From contig CAYRUH010000001.1 in the NCBI GenBank assembly GCA_964427415.1, forward strand, positions 185,776 to 249,775: a stretch of DNA of 64,000 bases. The letters are read 5' to 3'. Below are positions 14,562-23,279 of this stretch, piece after piece (the first letter of the stretch is position 1; every line of letters starts with the position of its first letter). This stretch comes from Lentisalinibacter sp964427415 (GTDB taxonomy: Bacteria > Pseudomonadota > Gammaproteobacteria > Steroidobacterales > Woeseiaceae). Made by a program: the position numbers and the translations under genes. Below the pieces are notes generated by a model. That model saw nothing but the letters and a program-made list of their open reading frames with translations. It ran no database searches and had not been told where the DNA came from.

Positions 14562-16649
14562 TCAGGCCGTGTCCACTTCCTTCATGCTGAGGCGCACGCG
14601 GCCCTGGCGGTCCACTTCCAGCACCTTCACGCGCACGATGTCGCCCTCGGAGAGCTTGTCGCTCACCTTCTCCACCCGTTCATTGGATATTTGCGAGATA
14701 TGCACGAGGCCGTCCTTGCCCGGCAGGATGGTGACGAACGCACCGAAGTCCATCAGCCGCGCCACGCGACCCTCGTAGATACGGCCCACCTCGACATCCG
14801 CAGTGATCAGCTCGATGCGCTTCAGCGCCTCCTTGCCGGAAGCACCGTCCACCGAGGCGATTCTGACCGTACCGTCGTTCTCGATGTCGATGGTGGCACC
14901 GGTCTCCTCGGTGATGGCCCGGATGACGGCACCGCCCTTGCCGATGACGTCGCGGATCTTGTCGGGGTCGATCTTGAAGGTCATGATGGTGGGTGCCCAG
15001 TCGGACATCTCCTCGCGAGGCTCAGCCAGCACTTTGTTCATCTCGCCAAGGATGTGGAGGCGGGCCTCCTTGGCCTGCTCCAGGGCTTTCTCCATGATCT
15101 CCCGGGTGATGCCCTCGATCTTGATGTCCATCTGCAGTGCTGTAATGCCGTCCGAGGAGCCTGCCACCTTGAAGTCCATGTCGCCGAGGTGGTCCTCGTC
15201 GCCCAGGATGTCGGTCAGGACCGCAAACTTGTCGCCATCCTTCACCAGTCCCATCGCGACGCCCGCCACCGGGGCCTTCAGCGGCACGCCGGCATCCATC
15301 AGCGCGAGGCTCGAGCCGCAAACGGAAGCCATGGAACTCGACCCGTTGGACTCGGTGATCTCGGAGACCACGCGGATCACGTAGGGAAACTCATCCATGT
15401 CCGGCATGACCGCCTGGATGCCGCGACGAGCCAGCTTGCCATGACCGATCTCCCGGCGCTTCGGGCCGGCCATGAAACCGGTCTCGCCGACGCAGTAAGG
15501 CGGGAAGTTGTAGTGGAGCATGAACGGCTCCTTGTACTCACCTTCCAGCGCATCGATGATCTGAGCGTCGCGCCCGGTGCCCAGAGTCGCCGTTACGATC
15601 GCCTGGGTCTCGCCGCGGGTGAACAGCGCAGAACCGTGGGTGCGCGGCAGCGTACCGACCCGCACGGTCACCGGCCGTACCGTGCCGTGATCGCGGCCGT
15701 CGATGCGGGGCTGACCGTCCAGCACGCGGTTGCGCACGATGGACTTCTCGAGTTTGGCGAAAGCACCGCCCGCTTCGTCCCGGCCGTATGCCGGCTCGTC
15801 TCCGCCAGCGAGCGACTCCATCACCTCGTTCCTGGCACTGGCGACCGCCTCCTGGCGCTCCTGCTTGTCGCTGATCTGGTAGGCCCGATTGAGCGCGTCG
15901 CGGGCAATCGATGCGACCTTCTCATCCAGCGTCTGGTCGGCCGCCGGCGGCTGCCATTCCCAGGCCGGCTTGCCTGCCTCGCGCGCGAGTTCCCGGACAG
16001 CTTCGATAACCGGCTGCATTTTCTCGTGGCCGAACAGGACCGCACCCAGCATGACGTCCTCAGGCAGCAGCTTCGCTTCGGACTCCACCATGATGACTGC
16101 CTGGCTGGTGCCGGCCACCACGAGATCCAGCTCCGATTTCTCCAGCTGCGTGGCCGTCGGATTCAGCAGGTAATCGCCGTCCCTGTAGCCAACGCGAGCG
16201 GCGGCTATCGGGCCCCGGAAAGGCATGCCGGAAAGGGCCAGGGCAGCGGAGGCGCCGATCAGGGCCGGAATGTCGGCGTCGATCTCGGGATCCAGGGAAA
16301 TCACCGTGGTGATCACCTGCACCTCGTTCATGAAACCTTTCGGGAACAGGGGCCGGACGGGACGGTCGATCAGGCGACAAGTCAGCGTTTCTTTCTCGCT
16401 CGGGCGACCCTCGCGCTTGAAGAAGCCGCCAGGGATGCGGCCCGCAGCGTAGGTCTTCTCCTGGTAGTTCACCGTCAGCGGGAAAAACGGCCGGCCGGGA
16501 TCCGCCTCTTTCCGTCCCACCGCAGTGGCAAGAACCACGGTGTCTCCCATGCTGACCATGACCGCTCCGTCCGCCTGTCGGGCGATCTCGCCCGTCTCCA
16601 GCGTCACTTCATGATCGCCGTATGTAAGAGTCTTCTTGATTACTGTCAC
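14562..16649 (-). CDS. pnp: Polyribonucleotide nucleotidyltransferase (PNPase)
   Basis: 695 residues. PNPase degrades RNA 3' to 5' by phosphorolysis and is part of the degradosome. Two RNase PH domains (about 1-230 and 310-545) are joined by a helical domain. The second RNase PH domain has RTHGSALFTRGETQA. KH (DKIRDVIGKGGAVIRAI) and S1 (GRIYEGRVARLMDFGAFV) domains follow. The start is a GTG with AAGGA upstream. It is the last gene of the metY-nusA-infB-rpsO run and convergent with the hydrolase gene. The usual acidic extension after S1 is short. Confidence 0.97.
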   Translation of the reverse strand: MTVIKKTLTYGDHEVTLETGEIARQADGAVMVSMGDTVVLATAVGRKEADPGRPFFPLTVNYQEKTYAAGRIPGGFFKREGRPSEKETLTCRLIDRPVRPLFPKGFMNEVQVITTVISLDPEIDADIPALIGASAALALSGMPFRGPIAAARVGYRDGDYLLNPTATQLEKSELDLVVAGTSQAVIMVESEAKLLPEDVMLGAVLFGHEKMQPVIEAVRELAREAGKPAWEWQPPAADQTLDEKVASIARDALNRAYQISDKQERQEAVASARNEVMESLAGGDEPAYGRDEAGGAFAKLEKSIVRNRVLDGQPRIDGRDHGTVRPVTVRVGTLPRTHGSALFTRGETQAIVTATLGTGRDAQIIDALEGEYKEPFMLHYNFPPYCVGETGFMAGPKRREIGHGKLARRGIQAVMPDMDEFPYVIRVVSEITESNGSSSMASVCGSSLALMDAGVPLKAPVAGVAMGLVKDGDKFAVLTDILGDEDHLGDMDFKVAGSSDGITALQMDIKIEGITREIMEKALEQAKEARLHILGEMNKVLAEPREEMSDWAPTIMTFKIDPDKIRDVIGKGGAVIRAITEETGATIDIENDGTVRIASVDGASGKEALKRIELITADVEVGRIYEGRVARLMDFGAFVTILPGKDGLVHISQISNERVEKVSDKLSEGDIVRVKVLEVDRQGRVRLSMKEVDTA

Positions 16650-16757
16650 GCCTGATCCTTCTGTCTGCTAATTCGGAAACCGCACGCAGGTCCGCCGACC
16701 GCGGGGTCGGTGCACCTGAATCCAGTCCATTTTCTGTTGCTGCGCTGGAGTCGCCGA
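16650..16757 (-). promoter_or_regulatory. pnp leader with hairpin
   Basis: The 108 bp between rpsO and pnp contains a CCGACC/GGTCGG hairpin (16695-16700 with 16705-16710). In E. coli, pnp is autoregulated through RNase III cleavage of a leader stem; this shorter hairpin is in the corresponding place. No T run follows, so it is not a terminator. Confidence 0.4.
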
Positions 16758-17027
16758 TCAGCGGCGCAGGCCGAGCCGCTTGATCAGGTCCTGATAGCGG
16801 TCCTGATCCTTCTTCTTGAGGTAGTCCAGCAGCTTCCGGCGCTTGTTGACCAGCATCAGGAGTCCCTTGCGGGAATGATGGTCGCGCTTGTGCTCGGAGA
16901 AATGCTCGGTGAGATCGGTGATACGTGCGGACAGCAGCGCGACCTGGACCTCCGGGGACCCGGTGTCGGCATCGCCGCGGCTATACTCTTGGACGATGCT
17001 GCTCTTGCGTTCGGTCGAAAGTGGCAT
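16758..17027 (-). CDS. rpsO: 30S ribosomal protein S15
   Basis: 89 residues, exactly the family length. S15 binds the central domain of 16S rRNA early in 30S assembly. Diagnostic stretches are GSPEVQVALLSARI, LTEHFSEHKRDHHSRKGLL and RRKLLDYLKKKD. It lies between truB and pnp as in most Gammaproteobacteria and has its own promoter in the truB-rpsO spacer. Confidence 0.98.
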   Translation of the reverse strand: MPLSTERKSSIVQEYSRGDADTGSPEVQVALLSARITDLTEHFSEHKRDHHSRKGLLMLVNKRRKLLDYLKKKDQDRYQDLIKRLGLRR

Positions 17028-17077
17028 TGTTCGAAAACTCCAGTCTCAGTGCTCTTTGCCCTTCTGTGCAGCCCGTA

Positions 17078-17107
17078 ATTGTAACTCGGGTCCGGGCCCC
17101 GTAACAA
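17078..17107 (-). promoter_or_regulatory. Probable rpsO promoter
   Basis: On the minus strand, -35 TTGTTA (17102-17107), 18 bp spacer, -10 TACAAT (17078-17083). The -35 lies immediately beside the truB stop codon. It would give rpsO-pnp a supply independent of the upstream operon. Confidence 0.6.
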
Positions 17108-17108
17108 T

Positions 17109-18044
17109 CTAAACTTCGGCGGTTTTTCCACCGTGCGTGAATACCCGCCGCGGCCGCACGGCACCCGGGAAGGGTATCTCGCCCACGCCGAGGAAGCGCC
17201 CGGCACGATCGTAGACCCGAAGATGGCCGTCTCGAGCCGAGTACTCCGCCGCCACCTGCTGTCCCTGCAGGAAGCGCTCGGCCGCGCCGGCCTCTACCTG
17301 CGCCGCCGGCCAGTCCGCCAGTGCCGCGTCCACGGGCTGCAGGTAGCCGTCCAGCGTCTCGGCGGGCGCCCTTTCCAGCGTATCCAGCGTCACCATCGCA
17401 GCGCTTCCGAACGGCCCCGCGGCCACCCGGCGCAGTGCCCGCGTATAGCCCACCGTGCCAGCGGCCGCCGCAATATCTTCGACCAGCGTGCGGACATAGG
17501 TCCCTTTCGAGCAGCGCACCCGGAACACGAGTTCGTCGTTCTCCTGCGCGATCAGCTGCAGCGAGCGGATGCACACGCGGCGCGGCGCCCGTTCCACTTG
17601 CCGCCCCTCGCGGGCCAGTTCATACAGGCGCCGTCCGTCCTGCTTCAACGCCGAATACATCGGCGGCACCTGCTCGATCTCACCCCGGAAGCGGGCGAAC
17701 AGCGCCTGCCACCCCGCTCGGTCCAGTGCCGGCGGCTCCGCCGTTCCGATCACCCGGCCCTCGGAATCGCCCGTATCACGGCGCTCGCCCAGAGATGCCC
17801 GCACGAGGTATTCCTTCTCAGCGTCCAGCAGCCAGGCACTGACCTTGGTGGCCTCGCCGAAACACAGCGGCAACAAGCCGGTCGCTGCCGGATCGAGGCT
17901 GCCCGTATGGCCCGCCTTGCGGGCGCGAAAAATTCCGCGCACCCGCTGCAGTGCCTGGTTGGAACTCAGACCCTCCGGCTTGTCCAGCAGAACGATGCCG
18001 TGCACGTCACGGCGGGGTGCACGCCGCTGGGCATCGGCTCGCAC
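17109..18044 (-). CDS. truB: tRNA pseudouridine-55 synthase
   Basis: 311 residues. It converts U55 of the tRNA T-loop to pseudouridine. The catalytic block GHTGSLDPAATGLLP places the nucleophile Asp51. Further motifs are SKGTYVRTLVEDI (RNA and substrate pocket) and a C-terminal PUA-like region with VAAEYSARDGHLRVYD. It begins 1 bp after rbfA ends, so translation is probably coupled. Confidence 0.96.
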   Translation of the reverse strand: MRADAQRRAPRRDVHGIVLLDKPEGLSSNQALQRVRGIFRARKAGHTGSLDPAATGLLPLCFGEATKVSAWLLDAEKEYLVRASLGERRDTGDSEGRVIGTAEPPALDRAGWQALFARFRGEIEQVPPMYSALKQDGRRLYELAREGRQVERAPRRVCIRSLQLIAQENDELVFRVRCSKGTYVRTLVEDIAAAAGTVGYTRALRRVAAGPFGSAAMVTLDTLERAPAETLDGYLQPVDAALADWPAAQVEAGAAERFLQGQQVAAEYSARDGHLRVYDRAGRFLGVGEIPFPGAVRPRRVFTHGGKTAEV

Positions 18045-18045
18045 T

Positions 18046-18411
18046 TCACTCCTCCGACTGTCGACCGCCGCCGGCGCGATCGATGAGATCGGTCAGCGCC
18101 AGCCCCCGCTCTGCGCTGTCGTCGTGCTCGAAGCGCAGCTGCGGCACGTGGCGCACGGACAGCTCCTTGCCCAGACGGCTGCGCAGGAAACCGGCGGCGC
18201 GGCGCAGTCCGTCCGCGGCCGCAGCCACGTCCGCCGCCGGATCCAGCACGCTGAACCAGACCCTGGCCACCGACAGGTCACGCGTCAGCTCGACGTCGCT
18301 GACCGACACGTTGGTGAGCGCAGGATCCTTACTCTCGAAGCGCAGCAGTTCGTTGAGAACGCGCATGATCTGCCCGCCCAGCCTGCGGCTCCTGGGGTAT
18401 TCCCGTGGCAT
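18046..18411 (-). CDS. rbfA: Ribosome-binding factor A
   Basis: 121 residues from the ATG at 18411 (MPREYPRSRRLGGQIMRVLN), the usual start for the family; a longer reading would run into infB. RbfA is a KH-fold factor that binds pre-30S subunits and helps 17S rRNA maturation, notably in the cold. Typical stretches are DPALTNVSVSDVELTRDLSV and FLRSRLGKELSVRHVPQLRF. It lies 14 bp after infB. Confidence 0.94.
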   Translation of the reverse strand: MPREYPRSRRLGGQIMRVLNELLRFESKDPALTNVSVSDVELTRDLSVARVWFSVLDPAADVAAAADGLRRAAGFLRSRLGKELSVRHVPQLRFEHDDSAERGLALTDLIDRAGGGRQSEE

Positions 18412-18425
18412 GGCGGCGCGGGCGG

Positions 18426-20942
18426 TCAGTCGAGCGAACGGGCCACCTCGACCCGCTCGTAGCACTCGATCTGGTCGCCGGCCTTGACGTCATTGTAGTT
18501 GCGCACGCCGATGCCGCATTCGGTGCCGGCGCGCACCTCGTTGACATCGTCCTTGTAGCGGCGCAGCGATTCCAGCTCGCCCTCGTAGATGACCACGTTG
18601 TCGCGCAGCACGCGGATGGGGTTCGCGCGCTTCACGAAGCCGTCAACCACCATACAGCCGGCCACCTGCCCGAACTTCGGCGAGCGGAATACCTCGCGCA
18701 CCTCGGCCAGACCGACGATCTGCTCGCGCACCTCCGGCGACAGCATGCCGCTGATGGCGGCTTTCACGTCATCGATGGCCTCGTAAATGATGCTGTAGTA
18801 GCGAACATCCACGCCGGTCTCCTTGATCGCGCTGCGCGCAGCGCTGTCCGCGCGCACGTTGAAACCGATCACGATGGCATTCGATGCCGAGGCGAGATTG
18901 ATGTCCGACTCGGTGATGCCGCCGACGCCGGAAGCAATGACGTCCACCTTCACCTCGTCGCCGGAGAGCTTCGTGAGCGCATCCCGCAGCGCCTCGGAGC
19001 TGCCGTGCACATCGGCCTTGATCAGCAGCTGAACGCTGCTCGTCTGCCCCTCGGACATCTGGGAGAAAACGTCTTCCAGCTTGGCCGCCTGCTGCTGGGC
19101 CAGTTTCACGTCGCGGGACTTGCCCTGGCGGAACTCCGCGACCTCGCGGGCCTTGCGGTCGTCCTTCACGACCAGCATCTCGTCGCCCGAATCCGGGGTG
19201 CCCGAGAGGCCGAGCACCACCACCGGCGTGGAGGGACCGGCGCTGTCCACGGGTTTGTGGCTCTCGTCGAACATGGCGCGAACGCGGCCGTACTCCTGGC
19301 CGGCGAGGATGGCGTCGCCCACTTTCAGGGTGCCGCTCTGCACCAGCACGGTTGCGACGGCGCCGCGGCCCGTCTCCAGGCTGGACTCGACCACCACGCC
19401 CTTTGCAGGGCCCTCGGCCACGGCCTTCAGGTCCATGAGTTCGGCCTGCAGGGAGAGCGCCTCGAGCAACGCGTCCACGCCCTCGCCCGTATGGGCGGAG
19501 ACATTGACGAACAGCGTGTCGCCGCCCCACTCCTCGGGGATCACTTCGTGCTGGGACAGCTCGTTCCGCACCCGGTCCGGATCCGCCTCCTCACGGTCGA
19601 TCTTGTTAACAGCGACGACGATCGGCACCCCGGCCGCCTTGGCATGCTGTACCGCCTCGATGGTCTGGGGCATGACGCCGTCGTCGGCAGCCACCACCAG
19701 GATGACGACGTCCGTCACCTGCGCACCACGGGCGCGCATGGCCGTGAACGCGGCGTGGCCGGGCGTGTCGAGGAAGGTCACGCGGCCCTTGTCGGTGGGG
19801 ACCTGATAGGCACCGATGTGCTGGGTGATGCCGCCAACCTCGCCCGCCGCCACCTTGGTGCGGCGGATGTAGTCCAGCAGCGAGGTCTTGCCGTGGTCGA
19901 CATGGCCCATGATGGTGACCACCGGCGAACGCGACACTTGCTCGCCCTCCACCTCGACGTCGGCGAGCACGTCCTCGTCCACGGAACTCTCGGCCCGCAG
20001 CTTGGCAGTGTGGCCCATCTCCTCGACGACAAGCACGGCGGTATCCTGGTCGATGACCTGGTTGATGGTGACCATAGCGCCCATGCCCATGAGCACCTTG
20101 ATGACCTCCGGCGCCTTGACTGCCATGCGCTGGGCCAGATCCGCAACGGTGATGGTCTCCGGAATCTCCACCTCGCGCACGACCGGGGCCGTCGGCCGCT
20201 CGAAGCCGTGCTGGGAATCCACGCTGACGGAAACGGGACGCCGGCGCTGGGGTCGCTTGCGCCTGCGCCGGCCGCTCTTGTCGCCGGCGACGTGCAGTTC
20301 CTTGCGCCCGTAGCGGGTACTCTGGTCCTGCTTTGCCTCCTTCTCCCGGCGTTCCTTGGCGGCGGCTTCCTTGCGTTCCTGCTCGGCACGCTCGGCCGCC
20401 TGCAGCGCTGCGGCAGCCTCGCTCTCGGCCTTCTCGCGAGCCTCGCGCTCCTGCTCTTCCTTCTCCTGCTGCTCGAGGCGGGCGGCCTCCGCCTCTTCCT
20501 GGCGGAGCTTCTCCTGGCGCTCGGCCTCGATGCGCTCCTGCTGCAGACGCACGGCGTCCTCGCGCTCCTGCTCCTCACGGCGCTGGCGGTCGAGTTCGTC
20601 CTGCTGGGCCTTGGCCTGCTGCTCCAGTACGTCCCGCTTCACGTAGGTGCGCTTGCGGCGCACCTCCACGTTGACCGTACGGGAACGACCCTGGGCGCCC
20701 GCCAGCCGCAGTTCCGACTGTGACTTGCGCTTCAGCGTGATCTTCCTGGGCCCGGCGCCGCCGGCATTCTCGTCACGGCCGTGGGAGCGGCGCAGGTGCG
20801 AGAGCAGCTCGAGCTTCGCATCCTCGCTGATGGTATCTTCCTCGCCGCTGACCTTGATCCCGGCCTCGTCCAGCTGAGAGATCAGCTTGTCGACCGGTAC
20901 CTTCAGTACCTCGGCGAACTGTGCGACAGTGACTTCAGCCAT
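18426..20942 (-). CDS. infB: Translation initiation factor IF-2
   Basis: 838 residues. IF-2 is the GTPase that places initiator fMet-tRNA on the 30S subunit and promotes subunit joining. An N-terminal IF2-N domain (VAQFAEVLKVPVDKLISQL) is followed by a highly charged coiled linker rich in Glu/Arg/Ala (about 105-205). The G domain has GHVDHGKT at 346-353, DTPGHAAF and NKID. Domains II, III and the fMet-binding C2 domain complete the protein. The initiator tRNA gene is the first gene of the same transcription unit. Confidence 0.97.
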   Translation of the reverse strand: MAEVTVAQFAEVLKVPVDKLISQLDEAGIKVSGEEDTISEDAKLELLSHLRRSHGRDENAGGAGPRKITLKRKSQSELRLAGAQGRSRTVNVEVRRKRTYVKRDVLEQQAKAQQDELDRQRREEQEREDAVRLQQERIEAERQEKLRQEEAEAARLEQQEKEEQEREAREKAESEAAAALQAAERAEQERKEAAAKERREKEAKQDQSTRYGRKELHVAGDKSGRRRRKRPQRRRPVSVSVDSQHGFERPTAPVVREVEIPETITVADLAQRMAVKAPEVIKVLMGMGAMVTINQVIDQDTAVLVVEEMGHTAKLRAESSVDEDVLADVEVEGEQVSRSPVVTIMGHVDHGKTSLLDYIRRTKVAAGEVGGITQHIGAYQVPTDKGRVTFLDTPGHAAFTAMRARGAQVTDVVILVVAADDGVMPQTIEAVQHAKAAGVPIVVAVNKIDREEADPDRVRNELSQHEVIPEEWGGDTLFVNVSAHTGEGVDALLEALSLQAELMDLKAVAEGPAKGVVVESSLETGRGAVATVLVQSGTLKVGDAILAGQEYGRVRAMFDESHKPVDSAGPSTPVVVLGLSGTPDSGDEMLVVKDDRKAREVAEFRQGKSRDVKLAQQQAAKLEDVFSQMSEGQTSSVQLLIKADVHGSSEALRDALTKLSGDEVKVDVIASGVGGITESDINLASASNAIVIGFNVRADSAARSAIKETGVDVRYYSIIYEAIDDVKAAISGMLSPEVREQIVGLAEVREVFRSPKFGQVAGCMVVDGFVKRANPIRVLRDNVVIYEGELESLRRYKDDVNEVRAGTECGIGVRNYNDVKAGDQIECYERVEVARSLD

Positions 20943-20960
20943 ACCTCAAACTCCCGTTAA

Positions 20961-22481
20961 TCAGGCCCGCTCCTGCTGCTGCTCTTCTTCCTGCTCGAAC
21001 CAGTGCGCGCGCGCCGCCATGATCAGCGCAGCCGCCTGCTCCTGGTCCATGTCTTCCTGAATCTCCAGCAGATCGTCCACCGCCTGCTCCGCCAGATCTT
21101 CCCGCGTCACCACGCCCTCGCTGGCCAGCAGGTAGGCGAGTTCCCGGGTCATGCCGTCCAGCTGCAGCAGGTCCTCGGCAGGCTCCGCCTCGTCGATCTT
21201 CTCCTCGCTCGCGATCGCCTGGGTCAGCAGAACGTCCCGCGCGCGGCTGCGGAGCTCGTCCACGATATCCTCGTCGAACTCCTCGATCTCGGCCAGCTCG
21301 GCCGCCGGCACGTAGGCCACTTCCTCCACGGTCGAGAAACCTTCCTGGACCAGGATCATGGCCACTTCCTCGTCCACGTCGAGGCTCTTCATGAACATCT
21401 CGGTGAGCTCGCGCATCTCCGACTCGCTCTTCTCCTCGGCGTCAGCGGCAGTCATGACGTTCAGTTCCCAGCCGGTGAGCTCGCTCGCCAGGCGGATGTT
21501 CTGGCCGCCGCGGCCGATGGCCTGGGAGAGCTTCTCCTCTTCCACCGCGATATCCATGCTGTGGGCCTCCTCGTCCATGACGATGGAGACCACATCCGCC
21601 GGCGACATGGCGTTGACGACGAACTGGGCCGGATTGTCGTCCCAGAGGATGATGTCGACACGCTCGCCCGCCAGCTCGTTGGAAACCGCCTGCACCCGGG
21701 AGCCGCGCATGCCGACGCAGGCACCGACCGGGTCGATGCGCCGGTCATTGCTCTTCGCCGCGATCTTCGCCCGCAGGCCCGGATCCCGGGCGGCGGCGAC
21801 GATATCGATCAGGCCCTGCCCCACTTCCGGGACCTCCAGTCGGAACAGGTCGATCAGGAACTCCGGAGAGGTCCGGGTCATGAACAGCTGCGGGCCTCTC
21901 ACCTCCGAGCGGACCTCCACCAGGCGTGCCTTGATACGGTCCTGCGGGCGCACCGGCTCGCGCGGGATCATGTGCTCGCGGGGCACGAAACCCTCGGCAT
22001 TGCCGCCCAGATCGATGTAGACGCCATTTCGGTCCACCCGCTTGACCAGGCCGCTGAGAAGCTCGCCCACCCGGTCCTGGAATTCCTCGACGACCTGCTC
22101 TCGCTCCGCCTCGCGCACCTTCTGCACGATCACCTGCTTGGCGGTCTGGGCGGCGATACGGCCGAACTCCACGGACTCCATCGGCACCTCGACGTAGCCA
22201 CCCGGCTCGGCGTCGGGGTCGATATCGAGCGCATCGATCATCCTCAACTCGCGTTCCGGGAACTCGAGTTCGGTGGAATCGTCCTCGAACACCAGCCAGC
22301 GCCGGAAGGTGTCGTAGTCGCCGGTCTGGCGGTCGATGGCGACGCGCACCTCGATATCCTCGCCGTGGCGCTTGCGGGTGGCAGACGCCAGCGCCGCCTC
22401 GATCGCCTCGAAGATAATATCCTTGTCCACGCCCTTCTCGTTAGAGACGGCGTCGACCACCATCAGAATTTCCTTGCTCAT
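20961..22481 (-). CDS. nusA: Transcription termination/antitermination factor NusA
   Basis: 506 residues from the ATG at 22481 (MSKEILMVVDAV); upstream codons in frame overlap rimP and are not family-like. Order: N-terminal RNA-polymerase-binding domain, S1 (LLSGLVKRVDRNGVYIDLG), two KH domains (KIAAKSNDRRIDPVGACVG; IAVEEEKLSQAIGRGGQNI), then two acidic C-terminal helix-hairpin-helix repeats (about 365-500). It modulates pausing, termination and antitermination. In E. coli it controls its own operon, relevant here because two terminators precede rimP. Confidence 0.97.
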   Translation of the reverse strand: MSKEILMVVDAVSNEKGVDKDIIFEAIEAALASATRKRHGEDIEVRVAIDRQTGDYDTFRRWLVFEDDSTELEFPERELRMIDALDIDPDAEPGGYVEVPMESVEFGRIAAQTAKQVIVQKVREAEREQVVEEFQDRVGELLSGLVKRVDRNGVYIDLGGNAEGFVPREHMIPREPVRPQDRIKARLVEVRSEVRGPQLFMTRTSPEFLIDLFRLEVPEVGQGLIDIVAAARDPGLRAKIAAKSNDRRIDPVGACVGMRGSRVQAVSNELAGERVDIILWDDNPAQFVVNAMSPADVVSIVMDEEAHSMDIAVEEEKLSQAIGRGGQNIRLASELTGWELNVMTAADAEEKSESEMRELTEMFMKSLDVDEEVAMILVQEGFSTVEEVAYVPAAELAEIEEFDEDIVDELRSRARDVLLTQAIASEEKIDEAEPAEDLLQLDGMTRELAYLLASEGVVTREDLAEQAVDDLLEIQEDMDQEQAAALIMAARAHWFEQEEEQQQERA

Positions 22482-22515
22482 ACCTGTCGTCTCTCCGCCC
22501 GGGCCGAAATGGCGG

Positions 22516-22962
22516 CTAAAGCTCGGGAACCAACCTCGCCTTGTCGATGTCTGCGATGCGCAGCCTGTAGAGTTCGCCGTCCACACGCATCGCCACGTAA
22601 CCGTCTTCCACACTGTCCAGCGTGCCGCGGAATCGCCGCCGGCCGTCGAGCGGGACCCTCAGCTCCACCTTCGCCTCGCTACCGATGAACCGCTCGAAGT
22701 GCTCGGTGCGCTTCAGCGGCCGGTCCAGACCGGGCGAGGACACCTCCAGCACGTACTCGCCGGGGATCGGATCCTCCACGTCCAGCACGCCGCTCACCTG
22801 GTGGCTCACCCGCTCGCAATCCTCGAGGTTCACGCCTTCGGGCTTGTCGATATAAAGCCGCAGCAGGCCCTGGCCGCCGATCCGCGCCTCCAGCTCCACG
22901 AGTTCATAGCCCATGGTCGCCAGCGTCGGCTCCAGCAGCTGTCTGATCTCGTCCTCTGTCAC
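22516..22962 (-). CDS. rimP: Ribosome maturation factor RimP
   Basis: 148 residues from a GTG at 22962, preceded by GAGGAA five or six bases upstream; a longer frame would extend through the terminator region. RimP assists early 30S assembly. Typical stretches are LVELEARIGGQGLLRLYIDK, VLDVEDPIPGEYVLEVSSPG (split by a turn) and the C-terminal SH3-like barrel (GRRRFRGTLDSVEDGYVAM). It is the first protein gene after tRNA-fMet, 34 bp before nusA. Confidence 0.94.
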   Translation of the reverse strand: MTEDEIRQLLEPTLATMGYELVELEARIGGQGLLRLYIDKPEGVNLEDCERVSHQVSGVLDVEDPIPGEYVLEVSSPGLDRPLKRTEHFERFIGSEAKVELRVPLDGRRRFRGTLDSVEDGYVAMRVDGELYRLRIADIDKARLVPEL

Positions 22963-22998
22963 TCTTCCTCTGTCACGGGCGCGCCGGAGATCCCAACG

Positions 22999-23022
22999 AA
23001 AAATGGGCCCCAGGGCCCATTT
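22999..23022 (-). terminator. Second terminator/attenuator upstream of rimP
   Basis: On the minus strand a perfect 10 bp stem AAATGGGCCC/GGGCCCATTT with a 2-base loop, running into T5. It lies 37 bp before the rimP start, so transcripts must read through it to reach nusA-infB. A further 10 bp inverted repeat GGTCTGCCGG/CCGGCAGACC is at 23041-23068. Confidence 0.7.
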
Positions 23023-23079
23023 CAATCCTGCTCGTGCCCCGGTCTGCCGGCCCTGGCTCCGGCAGACCCTTCCGGGCAA

Positions 23080-23105
23080 ACAAAAAGCCCCGAGCGGGGC
23101 TTTTC
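23080..23105 (-). terminator. Terminator after tRNA-fMet
   Basis: On the minus strand AAAAGCCCCG-CTC-GGGGCTTTTTG, a GC-rich 8-9 bp stem with T5, 15 bp after the tRNA 3' end. Confidence 0.85.
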
Positions 23106-23119
23106 GTCACCAAAAACCT

Positions 23120-23196
23120 TGGTAGCGGGGGCAGGATTCGAACCTGCGACCTTCGGGTTATGAGCCCGACGAGCTGCCAGACTGCTCCACCCCGCA
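23120..23196 (-). tRNA. metY: tRNA-fMet (CAT), initiator
   Basis: 77 nt with an encoded CCA end. The anticodon loop is CTCATAA with anticodon CAT, on a stem with three G-C pairs (GGG/CCC), the hallmark of initiator tRNA. The T-loop is TTCGAAT. Position 1 is T and position 72 is T, so the first pair is a U-U mismatch, another initiator property; E. coli has C-A there. It heads the rimP-nusA-infB operon, as metY does in E. coli. Confidence 0.95.
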
Positions 23197-23210
23197 TCCG
23201 CAGGACCGGA

Positions 23211-23240
23211 ATACTACTAGAGAAGTCCCGGTGGTTTCAA
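23211..23240 (-). promoter_or_regulatory. Promoter of the metY-rimP-nusA-infB operon
   Basis: On the minus strand, -35 TTGAAA (23235-23240), 18 bp spacer, -10 TAGTAT (23211-23216), about 14 bp before the mature tRNA 5' end. It lies between the nuoN stop codon and the tRNA. Confidence 0.65.
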
Positions 23241-23279
23241 CCGTCCCGGCAATAACGTTACCGGACCCGGGCAGCCCGC

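Noticed and set aside
14286..16655. 789-codon plus-strand open frame
   Set aside because: It is antisense to pnp, a GC-rich shadow frame with no recognisable domain.
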